Part shown: piece after piece, positions 8,911-18,247 of the stretch | How positions within the stretch are numbered: position 1 is the first letter of the stretch | Layout: each line of letters opens with the position of its first letter | Notes under the pieces: generated by a model | Seen by the model: the letters and a program-made list of their open reading frames with translations, nothing else | Told to the model about the DNA's origin: nothing | The model's database searches: none | Source: Microbacterium sp. LKL04 | GTDB taxonomy: Bacteria > Actinomycetota > Actinomycetes > Actinomycetales > Microbacteriaceae | NCBI RefSeq assembly: GCF_900102005.1 | Contig: NZ_LT627736.1 | Coordinates: 2,480,001-2,544,000, forward strand | Length of the DNA: 64,000 nt | Direction: 5' to 3' | Program-made: the position numbers and the translations under genes

Positions 8911-8949
8911 TTCACGCGCTCACAGCGCCGTTCAGCCGCTCATAGCGCC
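8911..8949. repeat. Tandem 19-bp repeat upstream of gyrB
   Basis: TTCACGCGCTCACAGCGCC (8911-8929) and TTCAGCCGCTCATAGCGCC (8931-8949) agree at 16 of 19 positions with a 20-bp period. Each contains an inverted repeat of the form GCGCT-NNN-AGCGC, perfect in copy 1. They lie just 5' of a -10-like TAGACT (8960-8965). Likely a regulator-binding array or a supercoiling-sensitive promoter element; the binder is unknown. Confidence 0.55.
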
Positions 8950-8983
8950 CCCTTTCCGATAGACTGGGAGGAAGGCCTGAACG

Positions 8984-11050
8984 ATGGATGTGGAGCGCAC
9001 GAAACCGATGACGTCAGAAACCCCCGACACCGTTCCCGAAGACCCCGAAACTCCCGCCGAGCCCCGGATTCCCGCCGAATACGGCGCCTCTGAGATCCAG
9101 GTTCTGGAGGGTCTCGAAGCGGTTCGCAAGCGGCCCGGCATGTACATCGGTTCCACCGGTGAGCGCGGCCTCCACCACCTCGTGTACGAAATCGTCGACA
9201 ACTCCGTCGACGAGGCTCTCGCGGGGTACTGCGACACGATCCACGTGACGATCCTCGAGGACGGCGGACTCCGCGTGGTCGACAACGGTCGCGGCATCCC
9301 CGTCGACCCGCACTCGTCCGACCCCAGCAAGTCGACCGTCGAGGTCGTTCTCACGGTCCTCCACGCCGGCGGCAAGTTCGGCGGCGGCGGCTACGCCGTC
9401 TCGGGTGGTCTCCACGGCGTCGGTTCGTCGGTCGTCAACGCGCTGTCGACGCGCTTCGAGGTCGAGATCGCACGTCAGGGACACGTGTGGCGTCAGACCT
9501 TCTCGGGAGGCGGCAAGCCCGAGGCCCCGCTGGCCAAGGGCGAGGAGAGCGACAAGACCGGGACGACCATCACGTTCTGGCCCGACGGGTCGATCTTCGA
9601 GACGACCGAGGTCGACTACAACACGCTGCGCACCCGGTTCCAGCAGACGGCGTTCCTGAACAAGGGGCTGCGCATCACCCTGACCGACGAGCGTCCCGAA
9701 GCGATCGACGTCGTGGATCTTCCCGAGGGCGGGTCGGAGACGGCCCAGCGCCACGACGACTTCCTCTATGAGCGCGGCCTCGTCGACTACGTCGAGTACC
9801 TCAACAAGGTCCGCAAGGCCGAGGTCATCAACGACGAGATCATCGAGATCGAGTCCGAGGACACGGTCCGCCACATCTCGCTCGAGCTCGCGATGCAGTG
9901 GACCTCGGGCTATACCGAGAACGTGTTCACCTTCGCGAACACGATCAACACCCATGAGGGTGGCACCCACGAAGAGGGCTTCCGCGCGGCGATGACGATG
10001 TACATCAACCGCTATGCGAAGGAGAAGGGCCTCCTCAAGGACAAGGACGAGAACCTCGCGGGCGAGGACATCCGTGAGGGCCTCACCGCCGTCATCTCGG
10101 TGAAGCTGTCCGAACCGCAGTTCGAGGGGCAGACGAAGACCAAGCTCGGCAACACCGAGGCGAAGGCCTTCGTCCAGAAGGTCGTCGGCGACCAGCTCAT
10201 GGACTGGCTCGACCGCAACCCGCAGCAGGCCAAGCTCATCATCACGAAGGCCATCGAGGCCGCGACTGCACGTATGGCTGCGCGCAAGGCGCGCGAGACC
10301 GCCCGTCGCAAGAGCGTCTTCGAGTCGGCATCCATGCCGGAGAAGCTCAAGGACTGCACGAGCAAGGACCCGTCGATCAGCGAGATCTTCCTCGTGGAGG
10401 GTGACTCCGCCGGTGGGTCGGCCGTCTCCGGTCGCGACCCGGAGCGGCAGGCGATCCTTTCGCTGCGCGGCAAGATCCTCAACGTCGAGAAGGCGCGGCT
10501 CGACCGGGCGCTCGGAAACGCCGAGATCCAGGCGATGATCCAGGCGTTCGGCGCGGGCATCGGACCGGACTTCGACATCGAGAAGGCCCGGTACCACAAG
10601 GTCGTCCTGATGGCGGATGCCGACGTCGACGGCCAGCACATCACGACGCTTCTGCTGACGCTGCTGTTCCGCTACATGCGCGGGCTCGTCGAGGCCGGTT
10701 ACGTGTACCTCGCGCAGCCGCCGCTGTACCGACTCAAGTGGTCGAACGCTCCTCACGAGTACGTCTACAGCGACGCCGAGCGCGACGCGCTGCTGCGCGA
10801 GGGCGCATCCGCGGGCCGCCGCATCCCCAAGGACAACGGCGTGCAGCGCTACAAGGGTCTGGGCGAGATGAACGCCAAGGAGCTGTGGGAGACGACGATG
10901 GACCCCGAGACGCGCACGCTGCGTCAGGTCACCATCGACGATGCCGCGGCGGCCGACGAGATCTTCTCCGTGCTGATGGGCGAGGACGTCGAGGCGCGGC
11001 GCGGATTCATCCAGCGCAACGCCAAGGACGTGCGGTTCCTGGACATCTGA
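8984..11050 (+). CDS. gyrB: DNA gyrase subunit B
   Basis: ATPase subunit of gyrase, which introduces negative supercoils with GyrA. 688 residues from ATG 8984, preceded by GGAGGAAGG at good spacing. GHKL ATPase features: the NSVDEAL helix, DNGRGIP near residue 100, and a GGLHGVG loop. Toprim domain with EGDSAGGSA near 471 and DADVDGQHI near 545; C-terminal QRYKGLGEM. An N-terminal extension of about 30 acidic residues precedes the conserved core. A TAGACT -10-like element lies 19 bp upstream of the ATG. Confidence 0.98.
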   Translation: MDVERTKPMTSETPDTVPEDPETPAEPRIPAEYGASEIQVLEGLEAVRKRPGMYIGSTGERGLHHLVYEIVDNSVDEALAGYCDTIHVTILEDGGLRVVDNGRGIPVDPHSSDPSKSTVEVVLTVLHAGGKFGGGGYAVSGGLHGVGSSVVNALSTRFEVEIARQGHVWRQTFSGGGKPEAPLAKGEESDKTGTTITFWPDGSIFETTEVDYNTLRTRFQQTAFLNKGLRITLTDERPEAIDVVDLPEGGSETAQRHDDFLYERGLVDYVEYLNKVRKAEVINDEIIEIESEDTVRHISLELAMQWTSGYTENVFTFANTINTHEGGTHEEGFRAAMTMYINRYAKEKGLLKDKDENLAGEDIREGLTAVISVKLSEPQFEGQTKTKLGNTEAKAFVQKVVGDQLMDWLDRNPQQAKLIITKAIEAATARMAARKARETARRKSVFESASMPEKLKDCTSKDPSISEIFLVEGDSAGGSAVSGRDPERQAILSLRGKILNVEKARLDRALGNAEIQAMIQAFGAGIGPDFDIEKARYHKVVLMADADVDGQHITTLLLTLLFRYMRGLVEAGYVYLAQPPLYRLKWSNAPHEYVYSDAERDALLREGASAGRRIPKDNGVQRYKGLGEMNAKELWETTMDPETRTLRQVTIDDAAAADEIFSVLMGEDVEARRGFIQRNAKDVRFLDI

Positions 11051-11104
11051 GTCCGCCGCATCCGCCCCTGCACTCCGACGACGACGAACGAAGACTGAGA
11101 GAAC

Positions 11105-13663
11105 ATGGCTGACGAAGAGCGTCCCGACCCGACTGCCGGCTACTCGCACGGCAACATCGACCAGGTCGACCTCCAGGTCGAGATGCAGCGGAGCTACCTC
11201 GACTACGCGATGAGCGTGATCGTGGGGCGTGCGCTGCCGCGCGTCGAGGACGGCCTCAAGCCCGTCCACCGTCGTGTCATCTACGGCATGTACGACGGCG
11301 GCTACCGTCCCGACAAGAGCTACTCGAAGTGCGCCCGCGTCGTCGGCGAGGTAATGGGTCAGTACCACCCGCACGGTGACAGCGCGATCTACGACGCGCT
11401 CGTCCGCCTCGTGCAGCCCTGGTCGCTGCGCTACCCTCTCGCCGACGGTCAGGGCAACTTCGGCTCCCCCGGCAACATGGGCGCCGCCGCCCCGCGGTAC
11501 ACCGAGACGAAGATGGCGCAGCTCGCGCTCGAGATGGTCCGCGACATCGACGAGGACACCGTCGACTTCGAGGACAACTACGACGGCCGGACCCGTGAGC
11601 CGGTCGTCCTCCCCTCGCGCTTCCCGAACCTCCTGGTCAACGGGTCGGTCGGCATCGCCGTCGGTATGGCCACGAACATCCCGCCGCACAACCTGCGCGA
11701 GGTGGCCGACGGCGTCATGTGGGCGCTGCAGAACCCGGATGCCTCCCGCGAAGAGCTCCTCGACGCGCTGATCGAGCGCATCCCCGGGCCCGACTTCCCC
11801 ACCGGTGCGCAGATCCTCGGCACCAAGGGCATCCGCGAGGCGTACCGCACCGGCCGCGGCTCGATCACGATGCGCGCCGTCGTGAACGTCGAGGAGATCC
11901 AGAACCGCACCTGCCTGGTGATCACGGAGCTCCCGTACCAGGTCAACCCCGACAACGTCGCCGCCAAGATCACGGCTCTCGTGCGCGAGGGCAAGCTCAG
12001 CGGCATCGCCGACATCCGCGACGAGACGAGCGACCGCACGGGTCAGCGACTCGTCATCGTGTTGAAGCGGGATGCCGTCGCGAAGGTCGTCCTCAACAAC
12101 CTGTACAAGCACACGCAGCTGCAGGAGAACTTCGGCGCGAACATGCTCGCGATCGTCGACGGCGTGCCGCGCACGCTGCCGATCGACGGCTTCATCAGCT
12201 ACTGGCTGACGCACCAGTTCGAGGTCATCGTCCGCCGCACCCGGTACCGGTTGCGCGAGGCCGAGAAGCGCATGCACATCCTGCGCGGCTACCTCAAGGC
12301 GCTCGATGCGCTCGACGAGGTCATCGCCCTCATCCGCCGCTCCCCTACGGTCGATGAGGCGCGCGAGGGCTTGAAGGCGCTCCTCGACGTCGACGACGCG
12401 CAGGCCGATGCGATCCTCACGATGCAGCTGCGCCGCCTGGCGGCCCTCGAGCGCCAGAAGATCGTCGACGAGGCGACCGAGCTCGAGCTCAAGATCGCCG
12501 ACCTCAACGACATCCTCGCCTCGCGCGACCGGCAGAGCGCTATCATCGGCGACGAACTCGGCGAGATCGTGGCGAAGTTCGGGGATGAGCGTCGCACGCA
12601 CATCCTGCACGGTTACGACGGCGACATGTCGATGGAGGACCTGATCCCTGAAGAGGAGATCGTGGTCACCGTCACGCGCAACGGGTACGTCAAGCGCACG
12701 CGCAGCGACAACTACCGCTCGCAGCACCGTGGCGGCAAGGGAGTGAAGGGCGCGCAGCTGCGCGCCGACGACATCGTCGAGCACTTCTTCGTGTCGACCA
12801 CGCACCACTGGCTCCTCTTCTTCACGACCAAGGGTCGCGTCTACCGCGCGAAGGGCTACGAGCTCCCCGAGGGCGGGCGCGACGCGAAGGGCCAGCACGT
12901 CGCGAACCTCCTGGCCTTGCAGCCGGGCGAGGACGTCGCCCAGATCCTCGACATCCGCGACTACGCCACGGCCGAGTACCTCGTCCTCGCCACGCGCGAC
13001 GGCAAGATCAAGAAGACGGCCCTCACGGAGTACGACACCAACCGTCAGGGCGGCATCATCGCGATCCGTCTGCGTGGTCAGGACGAGGAGAACGGCGATG
13101 AGCTCGTCAGCGCGATGCTCGTCGACTCGACCGACGACCTGCTGCTCGTCTCGCGGCTCGGCATGTCGCTGCGCTTCACGGCGAGCGATGAGTCCCTCCG
13201 CCCGATGGGCCGGTCGACCGAGGGTGTGAAGGGCATGTCCTTCCGCGACGGCGACAGCCTGCTCTCGGCATCCGTCGTCCGTGACGAAGGATTCGTCTTC
13301 GTCGTCACCGAAGGCGGGTACGCCAAGCGCACGGCCGTCGATCAGTACCGCGTGCAGGGCCGCGGTGGTCTGGGCATCAAGGTCGCCAAGCTGCACGACG
13401 ACCGCGGCGAGCTCGCCGGCGGGCTGATCGTCAGCGCGGACGACGAGGTCCTCGTGGTTCTTGCCAGCGGCAAGGTGGTACGCTCGGCCGTTGCCGAGGT
13501 GCCCGCCAAGGGCCGCGACACAATGGGCGTGGTCTTCGCCCGGCCCGACGACGACGACCGGATCCTCGCCATCGCCCGAAACGGCGAGCGTGGACTGGCC
13601 GAAGCTGCAGCCGATCCTGAAGCCGCCTCGGCTCCCGAGACCACCGAAGAGAGTGACGCATGA
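11105..13663 (+). CDS. gyrA: DNA gyrase subunit A
   Basis: DNA cleavage and religation subunit of gyrase. 852 residues: winged-helix and tower domains with catalytic Tyr132 (in [10 protein letters not shown]), coiled coil, and a C-terminal beta-pinwheel with the GyrA box (QHRGGKG). The quinolone-resistance region reads [10 protein letters not shown], with Ser93 and Asp97 at the positions equivalent to E. coli 83 and 87. These are the unmutated residues; mycobacteria have Ala at the first. It is 54 bp downstream of gyrB and overlaps the next gene by ATGA. Confidence 0.98.
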   Translation: MADEERPDPTAGYSHGNIDQVDLQVEMQRSYLDYAMSVIVGRALPRVEDGLKPVHRRVIYGMYDGGYRPDKSYSKCARVVGEVMGQYHPHGDSAIYDALVRLVQPWSLRYPLADGQGNFGSPGNMGAAAPRYTETKMAQLALEMVRDIDEDTVDFEDNYDGRTREPVVLPSRFPNLLVNGSVGIAVGMATNIPPHNLREVADGVMWALQNPDASREELLDALIERIPGPDFPTGAQILGTKGIREAYRTGRGSITMRAVVNVEEIQNRTCLVITELPYQVNPDNVAAKITALVREGKLSGIADIRDETSDRTGQRLVIVLKRDAVAKVVLNNLYKHTQLQENFGANMLAIVDGVPRTLPIDGFISYWLTHQFEVIVRRTRYRLREAEKRMHILRGYLKALDALDEVIALIRRSPTVDEAREGLKALLDVDDAQADAILTMQLRRLAALERQKIVDEATELELKIADLNDILASRDRQSAIIGDELGEIVAKFGDERRTHILHGYDGDMSMEDLIPEEEIVVTVTRNGYVKRTRSDNYRSQHRGGKGVKGAQLRADDIVEHFFVSTTHHWLLFFTTKGRVYRAKGYELPEGGRDAKGQHVANLLALQPGEDVAQILDIRDYATAEYLVLATRDGKIKKTALTEYDTNRQGGIIAIRLRGQDEENGDELVSAMLVDSTDDLLLVSRLGMSLRFTASDESLRPMGRSTEGVKGMSFRDGDSLLSASVVRDEGFVFVVTEGGYAKRTAVDQYRVQGRGGLGIKVAKLHDDRGELAGGLIVSADDEVLVVLASGKVVRSAVAEVPAKGRDTMGVVFARPDDDDRILAIARNGERGLAEAAADPEAASAPETTEESDA

Positions 13664-14067
13664 GCTCTGTTGCCGACAAACTCGCCAAGAAGTCCTCGAG
13701 CCGGACGACCGCCAAGCAGGTCCGCCTCCGTCTCGTCTACGTCGACTTCTGGTCGGCCGTGAAGCTGTCGTTCCTGGCTGCGGTCGCTCTGGCGATCGTC
13801 ACGGTCGTCTCGACCCTGCTGATCTACCTCGTGATCAGCTCGACGAACCTGATCGGTCAGGTCGACGCGCTGCTCGGTGCGGTCAACGGTGAGAACTCGT
13901 TCACGCTCGGGTCCGTCATCAACCTGCCCCAGGTGATGGCGTTCGCCGCTGTCGTCGCGATCCTCAACCTCATCGTCGTGACCGTGCTGGGCGCAGTCAT
14001 GGCCGGTATTTACAACCTCATGGTCAAGGTCACCGGAGGACTGCTCGTCGGCTTCACCTCGAACTGA
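13660..14067 (+). CDS. DUF3566 membrane protein
   Basis: 135-residue membrane protein with two strongly hydrophobic segments, around residues 35-60 ([23 protein letters not shown]) and 90-118 ([21 protein letters not shown]), flanked by basic N-terminal and small C-terminal tails. The DUF3566 family is found directly after gyrA across actinobacteria. Function is not established. The ATG overlaps the gyrA stop (ATGA), so it is translated with gyrA. Confidence 0.88.
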   Translation: MSSVADKLAKKSSSRTTAKQVRLRLVYVDFWSAVKLSFLAAVALAIVTVVSTLLIYLVISSTNLIGQVDALLGAVNGENSFTLGSVINLPQVMAFAAVVAILNLIVVTVLGAVMAGIYNLMVKVTGGLLVGFTSN

Positions 14068-14070
14068 GTC

Positions 14071-14086
14071 GGATGCCGCGGCATCC
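14071..14086. terminator. Palindrome between convergent genes
   Basis: Perfect 16-bp palindrome GGATGCCGCGGCATCC in the 21-bp gap between the DUF3566 stop and the VIT-family stop. It could act as a bidirectional terminator stem, though no T-run follows. It also contains the frequent word GGATGCC on both strands. Confidence 0.4.
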
Positions 14087-14088
14087 CG

Positions 14089-14799
14089 TCACACGACGGA
14101 GGTGCCCAGCAGCAGACCCAGCGCCCACGTGACGGCGAGGGCGAGTGCCCCGCCGACCACGAGCCGGGTGACGGCTCGACGCTTGCCGGCGCCGCCCAGG
14201 CGGGCCGAGATCGTTCCGGTCAGCGCGAGCGCGACGAGCACAGCGGCGAAGGTGGTCGGAACGCGCCATTCCGCGGGTGGCAGCAGGATCGCGAGGAACG
14301 GCAGCAGAGCGCCGAGCGTGAACGCGATCGCCGACGAGAGAGCGGCCTGCCACGGGCTCGTGAGTTCGTCCGGGTCGATGCCGAGCTCGATGTCGAGGTG
14401 AGCACCCAGCGCGTCGTGGGCGGTGAGTTCCTCGGCCACCTTGCGTGCCGTCTCTTCGGACAGTCCCTTCTCGCGGTACAGCTCCGTCAGCTCTGCGAGC
14501 TCCTGCTCCGGCATCTCGGCGAGCTCGCGCTTCTCCTTCTCGATCAGCGCGCGTTCCGTGTCGCGCTGACTGCTCACCGAGACGTACTCGCCGAGCGCCA
14601 TCGAGATGGCCCCGCCGACGAGCGCGGCGGAGGAGGCCGTGATGATCGGCCCGAGGTCCGTCGTCGCGCCGGCGACGCCGACCGCGACAGCCGCGACGGA
14701 GACGATGCCGTCGTTCGCTCCGAGGACTCCGGCGCGCAGCCAGTTCAGTCGTTGTCCGAGGCCGGCGCCCTGCGGCTCGGCGTGCATGGTCGTGCTCAT
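14089..14799 (-). CDS. VIT/CCC1-family iron/manganese transporter-like protein
   Basis: About 236 residues. The N-terminal LRAGVLGANDGIVSVAAVAVGV is the first TM of the VIT1/CCC1 family. A soluble helical insert of Glu-rich character (SQRDTERALIEKEKRELAEM...YREKGLSEETARKVAEEL) corresponds to the metal-binding domain, then three more TM segments. Family members move Fe2+ or Mn2+ out of the cytoplasm. The start is uncertain: ATG 14799 or an in-frame ATG at 14826; neither has a strong Shine-Dalgarno. Convergent with the gyrA operon. Confidence 0.85.
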   Translation of the reverse strand: MSTTMHAEPQGAGLGQRLNWLRAGVLGANDGIVSVAAVAVGVAGATTDLGPIITASSAALVGGAISMALGEYVSVSSQRDTERALIEKEKRELAEMPEQELAELTELYREKGLSEETARKVAEELTAHDALGAHLDIELGIDPDELTSPWQAALSSAIAFTLGALLPFLAILLPPAEWRVPTTFAAVLVALALTGTISARLGGAGKRRAVTRLVVGGALALAVTWALGLLLGTSVV

Positions 14800-14877
14800 G
14801 AGCCCAGTGAACCAGAACGGCGGCATGCGACGGGCCCCGCCGGTCGCGCGGATTCGTCAAACAGTGCCATCGTCGGG

Positions 14878-14883
14878 TAAAGT
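14878..14883 (+). promoter_or_regulatory. Possible -10 of the tRNA-Ile/Ala unit
   Basis: TAAAGT, 33 bp before the tRNA-Ile gene, with a GTCAAA-like -35 about 16 bp further upstream (14856-14861). The only promoter-like sequence in the 116-bp gap between the VIT gene and the tRNAs. Weak evidence. Confidence 0.3.
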
Positions 14884-14915
14884 CTTGGAGGTTGCAGGCG
14901 TGAGCCGGCAACGAC

Positions 14916-14989
14916 GGGGCTATAGCTCAGGCGGTTAGAGCGCTTCACTGATAATGAAGAGGTCCCAGGTTCAAGTCCTGGTAGCCCCA
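14916..14989 (+). tRNA. tRNA-Ile (GAT anticodon)
   Basis: 74 nt without CCA. Acceptor stem GGGGCTA pairs with TAGCCCC, discriminator A. Anticodon stem CTTCA/TGAAG encloses a 7-nt loop with GAT at 14950-14952. T arm GGTTCAAGTCC. It precedes tRNA-Ala by 14 bp, the usual pair after gyrA in actinobacteria. Confidence 0.97.
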
Positions 14990-15003
14990 CCGTCACCGCA
15001 CCG

Positions 15004-15076
15004 GGGGCCTTAGCTCAGTTGGTAGAGCGCCTGCTTTGCAAGCAGGATGTCAGGAGTTCGAATCTCCTAGGCTCCA
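15004..15076 (+). tRNA. tRNA-Ala (TGC anticodon)
   Basis: 73 nt. Acceptor GGGGCCT pairs with AGGCTCC including the G3:U70 wobble that identifies tRNA-Ala, discriminator A. Anticodon TGC at 15037-15039 in the loop TTTGCAA closed by CCTGC/GCAGG. Confidence 0.97.
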
Positions 15077-15081
15077 CAGTC

Positions 15082-15115
15082 AGAAAGCCGGAATCCCCAC
15101 GGATCCCGGCTTTCT
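15082..15115 (+). terminator. Terminator hairpin after tRNA-Ala
   Basis: 10-bp perfect stem AGAAAGCCGG (15082-15091) / CCGGCTTTCT (15106-15115) with a 14-nt loop, 5 bp after tRNA-Ala. No long T-run, as usual in high-G+C actinobacteria. Confidence 0.7.
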
Positions 15116-15386
15116 CCCGTTCCGCACCTCTTCCTTCAGGGCATCTTGCGCGAATCTTGAGCGAGCCTTGCGCTGCGCTTGCGTTCGGATGGCGACGATG
15201 AAGGTGTCGCCGATGGCGCCGATGACCCGCAGCTTCGGCCCAGCGATGAGCAGAAGTCCCGCGTGGGCAGCGGGATCTTTGGGGATCCGCTCGCGACATC
15301 AGCCTGGGACGTACGGTTGGGGATCCTGCGTCCCAGGCAGTCGCCTGCCACCACGTCCAGGACCGCCCATCCTCTAGGGTGAACGC
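15116..15386. other. Intergenic region, no confident gene
   Basis: 271 bp between the tRNA terminator and the NUDIX gene. On the minus strand a frame closed at both ends (about 15063-15270) reads like a short membrane-protein tail: a hydrophobic stretch GLLLIAGPKLRVIGAIGDTF followed by a basic, Gln/Lys/Arg-rich helix. It has no ATG, GTG or TTG start and uses codons rare here (TCA, AGA, CAA). It may be a gene remnant or chance. Confidence 0.35.
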
Positions 15387-15806
15387 GTGGACATCCGCGT
15401 TGCTGCCTACGCCGTCGTCGTCGACGACCACCGCATCCTGCTCGCCCATTGGAACAGCCCCACGCGACCCGCGTGGACGATGCCCGGCGGAGGGCTGGGT
15501 CCCGGTGAGGATCCGATGGATGCCGCGGTCCGGGAGGTCCTCGAGGAGACGGGGTTTCACGTGGAACTCGACGGAATCCTGGGCACCGACTCCCAGGTGA
15601 TCGCCGAGAAGGACCGGTTCCACGGCAGTGGACCGATCCAGGCCCTCCGCATCGTCTACCGAGCCCACGTCGTCGGTGGCGAGCTCCGGAACGAGGAGGA
15701 GGGCTCGACGGATGAGGCCGCCTGGTTCCCTGTGAGGGAGGTTGCGGCCCTGACCCGGGTCGGTCTGGTCGACACGGCGATGCGGATGGCGGGGCTCATC
15801 GCCTGA
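15387..15806 (+). CDS. NUDIX hydrolase
   Basis: 139-residue single-domain NUDIX protein. The full Nudix box GX5EX7REUXEEXGU is present, from GGLGPGE to REVLEETGF (about residues 34-56). Starts at GTG 15387 with the motif-typical N-terminus DIRVAAYAVVVDDHRILL. Substrate cannot be told; family members hydrolyse nucleoside diphosphates linked to another group, including damaged nucleotides. It ends convergently with the next gene, the two overlapping by 11 bp. Confidence 0.9.
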   Translation: MDIRVAAYAVVVDDHRILLAHWNSPTRPAWTMPGGGLGPGEDPMDAAVREVLEETGFHVELDGILGTDSQVIAEKDRFHGSGPIQALRIVYRAHVVGGELRNEEEGSTDEAAWFPVREVAALTRVGLVDTAMRMAGLIA

Positions 15807-16449
15807 CCATGCGCCTCTTCGCGCAAAGCGTTCTGAGGTACGCGATGACGGCGTCTGTCTTCTCGGGGCAGAACGCCGTCGGTGCCATCCCGATGATCGC
15901 CGGGGCGCTCTCACTGGTCAGGAACGATTCGGCCGTCGTGATTAAGCGGTCGACGGACTTCTCGATGGACATGCTTTCGAGGTCGGCGCAGAACGCGCGG
16001 GAGATGGCGAGGGACTCGGCGAGATCGACGTCGGGGAACTCCTCGGCCATCTGCTTCTTGAACGCCTCGACCATCTTCGGCTCGTCTCCGGGACAGTAGG
16101 TCTCGACGGCCGGCGGGACGATGATCTCCACGGCCTCGTCGCCATACTGTTCACGGATCTTGTCATTGAAGACCCCGTATCCCAGCAGATAGCCCTTGTC
16201 ATCGTCGTACAGGTCTTCGCAGAGCTGGTGCACCATCGGGATGAGCGTGTCCATGTCGGCCTCGGGCAGCCTGGCCGCGATCTCAGCGGTGAAGGCGGCG
16301 TCCTCTGCCGACGTGGTCTGCGTGGGAGATGCTGACGGCGTCGCCGACGCACCGCCCGCCGTCGACGTGCCTGCGCAGCCGACCAAGGTCAGCGCCGCGA
16401 CGACCACGGTGAGGATAGAAAGCAGACGGCGCGAGACAGCGGAGGTCAT
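15796..16449 (-). CDS. Secreted lipoprotein of unknown function
   Basis: 217 residues from ATG 16449. Signal sequence with lipobox LVGC (Cys at about 25), a Ser/Thr/Ala-rich linker, then an acidic helical domain with three Cys-containing repeats of similar look (HQLCEDLYDD, SRAFCADLES, PTAFCPEKTDAV). It somewhat resembles DUF732-type exported actinobacterial proteins, but I would not assign it. The longer open frame to 16593 has no signal-like start. Convergent overlap with the NUDIX gene. Confidence 0.7.
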   Translation of the reverse strand: MTSAVSRRLLSILTVVVAALTLVGCAGTSTAGGASATPSASPTQTTSAEDAAFTAEIAARLPEADMDTLIPMVHQLCEDLYDDDKGYLLGYGVFNDKIREQYGDEAVEIIVPPAVETYCPGDEPKMVEAFKKQMAEEFPDVDLAESLAISRAFCADLESMSIEKSVDRLITTAESFLTSESAPAIIGMAPTAFCPEKTDAVIAYLRTLCAKRRMVRR

Positions 16450-16522
16450 GCCATCATGCTGGTCGACGTCTGGAATGGCGACAACGCGTGGCGCCGGGTA
16501 CCCCGCGTGCCGTAATGAGCGG

Positions 16523-17020
16523 TCAGACCCGCCGTTCGCCCATCGATTGCGAGATGTCTGCGACGACGGCATCGTAGGAGCGAATGAGGTCATCGGCGTC
16601 GACGAACAGGCTGAAGCCGTGCGCGCCGGCTCCCATAGCGATCTGCTTGCCGACGATGCTCGCGTCGGCGTAGACCGGCCAGGCGGTCGTGCTGCCGATC
16701 GGCGTGATCGTTCCCCGTTCGTAGCCGGTCGCAGCGAGCGCCAGCTCGGGCTCCGGGAGACGCAGCTTGTTCACGCCCACCACCGCCCGCAGTTTTGGCC
16801 AGGAGATCGCCCGGTCACCGGGGATGAGGGCGAACAGATAGGTGTCGTCACTGCGCTTGACGACGAGGGTCTTCACGATGTCGGATGCCGCGAGCCCGAG
16901 AAGTTCCGCGGCCTCCTCGAGGCTCCCGGCCGCGGGGCGAGCGACGAACTGCACCGACAAAGACCGGGAGCGCGCCGCTTCAGCGACGCGCTCCGACGGT
17001 ACGGGCGTGGATTCAGGCAT
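16523..17020 (-). CDS. YbaK/ProX-type aminoacyl-tRNA deacylase
   Basis: 165 residues from ATG 17020. YbaK/EbsC fold: a region with DIVKTLVVKRSDDTYLFALIPGDR containing the conserved Lys, then GVNKLRLPE, a GTITPIG loop (the family GGxxP/G motif region) and the C-terminal IAMGAGAHGFSLFVD. Members hydrolyse misacylated tRNA such as Cys- or Ala-tRNA-Pro. Specificity cannot be assigned here. The start overlaps the stop of the upstream gene by 8 bp, so they are probably co-expressed. Confidence 0.85.
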   Translation of the reverse strand: MPESTPVPSERVAEAARSRSLSVQFVARPAAGSLEEAAELLGLAASDIVKTLVVKRSDDTYLFALIPGDRAISWPKLRAVVGVNKLRLPEPELALAATGYERGTITPIGSTTAWPVYADASIVGKQIAMGAGAHGFSLFVDADDLIRSYDAVVADISQSMGERRV

Positions 17021-17582
17021 CCGGCGCGCGCAGCGGGTCGTCCGCCACCCACAGCTCGTCGTCTGCGCGAAGCGTCTGCCACGCGGCGTAGAGCACACCG
17101 GCCGTCGCGGCGACGCCGAAGATGATGGCGAGGACGCCACCGGCGCCGAGCCCCTTCTTCTTCTGCGGAACCGACAGCTTCTTGGTGGCCTTCTTGCCCG
17201 CCTTGGCGGCGTTCTTGCGGAACGAGTCGGCGTCGAAGCCGCCGAGGCCCTTGCCCTTCGACAAGCGGTGGCGCTGGTCGTTGGCGACATCCCACACCGA
17301 GAGTGCGGTTCCCACGACGGCACCGGCAGCCGGAACGACGGCGCCGTTGAGCACCTTGCGTCCCGTCTCGACGCCGCGGTCGACGTAGGGAGCGGCGTAA
17401 CGCTCGTAGGAGTGCTTGGCAGCGGGCACGACGTGGTCGTGGTTGTACTTGCCGAGCTGGCGACCCGCCTCACGGGCGACGTCACCGGCCTGACCGACGA
17501 GCACCTGCTGCGACTCCCACAGGTTCGCTGCCTGCTTCTGCAGCTTGCGGAGTTCCTTCTTGGTCTTGCGGTTGAGGCTCAC
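17013..17582 (-). CDS. Hypothetical membrane-anchored protein
   Basis: 189 residues, not recognised. Very basic N-terminus (MSLNRKTKKELRKLQKQ), a helical amphipathic middle (VAREAGRQLGKYNHDHVVPAAKHSYERYA), a Gly/Ala-rich stretch, a Lys-rich segment, one C-terminal TM (GVLAIIFGVAATAGVLYAAW) and a short acidic tail DDELWVADDPLRAPDA. The layout suggests a cytoplasmic basic domain tethered to the membrane. Members of this kind sit near ppiA in Microbacteriaceae; function unknown. Confidence 0.75.
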   Translation of the reverse strand: MSLNRKTKKELRKLQKQAANLWESQQVLVGQAGDVAREAGRQLGKYNHDHVVPAAKHSYERYAAPYVDRGVETGRKVLNGAVVPAAGAVVGTALSVWDVANDQRHRLSKGKGLGGFDADSFRKNAAKAGKKATKKLSVPQKKKGLGAGGVLAIIFGVAATAGVLYAAWQTLRADDELWVADDPLRAPDA

Positions 17583-17682
17583 GGGGCCCTCCCTTTTCGG
17601 GGTTCATCCGGGGACGTAGTGGGTCCATACTGCCAGACGCATTCAGGCGGCGCGGGGGGTTGCAAGTGAGAGGATGATGAGT

Positions 17683-18240
17683 ATGCCGATTCACTCCGCT
17701 GTCGCGACACTGCACACCACCCACGGCGACATCGTCGTCAACCTGTTCGGCGATCAGGCGCCGCGCACCGTCAAGAACTTCACGGGTCTGGCCGATGGAT
17801 CCCAGGCCTGGACGCACCCCGCCACGGGCAAGCCCGGCGAAGGTCCCCTCTACACCGACGTCATCTTCCACCGCATCATCCCCGGCTTCATGATCCAGGG
17901 CGGCGACCCGCTCGGCCAGGGCATCGGCGGCCCCGGCTACAACTTCGACGATGAGATCAGCCCGGAGCTGACCTTCGGCAAGCCCTACCTGCTCGCCATG
18001 GCGAACGCGGGCCTGCGCCGCAATGCGATCACCGGCAAGGCCGAGGGCACCAACGGCTCGCAGTTCTTCATCACGACCGACCCGACCCCGTGGCTCAACG
18101 GCAAGCACACGATCTTCGGCGAGGTCGCCGACGACGCGTCGCGTGCCGTCGTGGACAAGATCAGCGCCGTCCCGACCGGTGCGCAGGACCGTCCGGTCGA
18201 GCCCGTCGTCATCTCCTCCATCGACATCGCCGAGGCCTGA
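17683..18240 (+). CDS. ppiA: Cyclophilin-type peptidyl-prolyl cis-trans isomerase
   Basis: Catalyses proline isomerisation. About 185 residues, single cyclophilin domain: VIFHRIIPGFMIQGGDPLGQG, GKPYLLAMANAG, NGSQFFITTDPTPWLNGKHTIFGEV. The catalytic Arg in FHRIIPGFMIQGGD and the substrate-pocket Gln/Phe in GSQFFI are present. No signal peptide, so cytoplasmic. Alternative in-frame ATGs at 17674 and 17677 exist; GAGAGG (17668-17673) spaces best to 17683. Position between gyrA-tRNAs and crgA matches ppiA of mycobacteria. Confidence 0.93.
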   Translation: MPIHSAVATLHTTHGDIVVNLFGDQAPRTVKNFTGLADGSQAWTHPATGKPGEGPLYTDVIFHRIIPGFMIQGGDPLGQGIGGPGYNFDDEISPELTFGKPYLLAMANAGLRRNAITGKAEGTNGSQFFITTDPTPWLNGKHTIFGEVADDASRAVVDKISAVPTGAQDRPVEPVVISSIDIAEA

Positions 18241-18247
18241 TCCCTTC

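Noticed and set aside
9014..13396. A 1460-residue open frame on the minus strand across gyrB and gyrA
   Set aside because: It is the antisense of two certain genes. Its composition (Asp, Arg, Val, Leu runs) is the mirror of G/C-ending codons in the true frame, and it has no recognisable domain.
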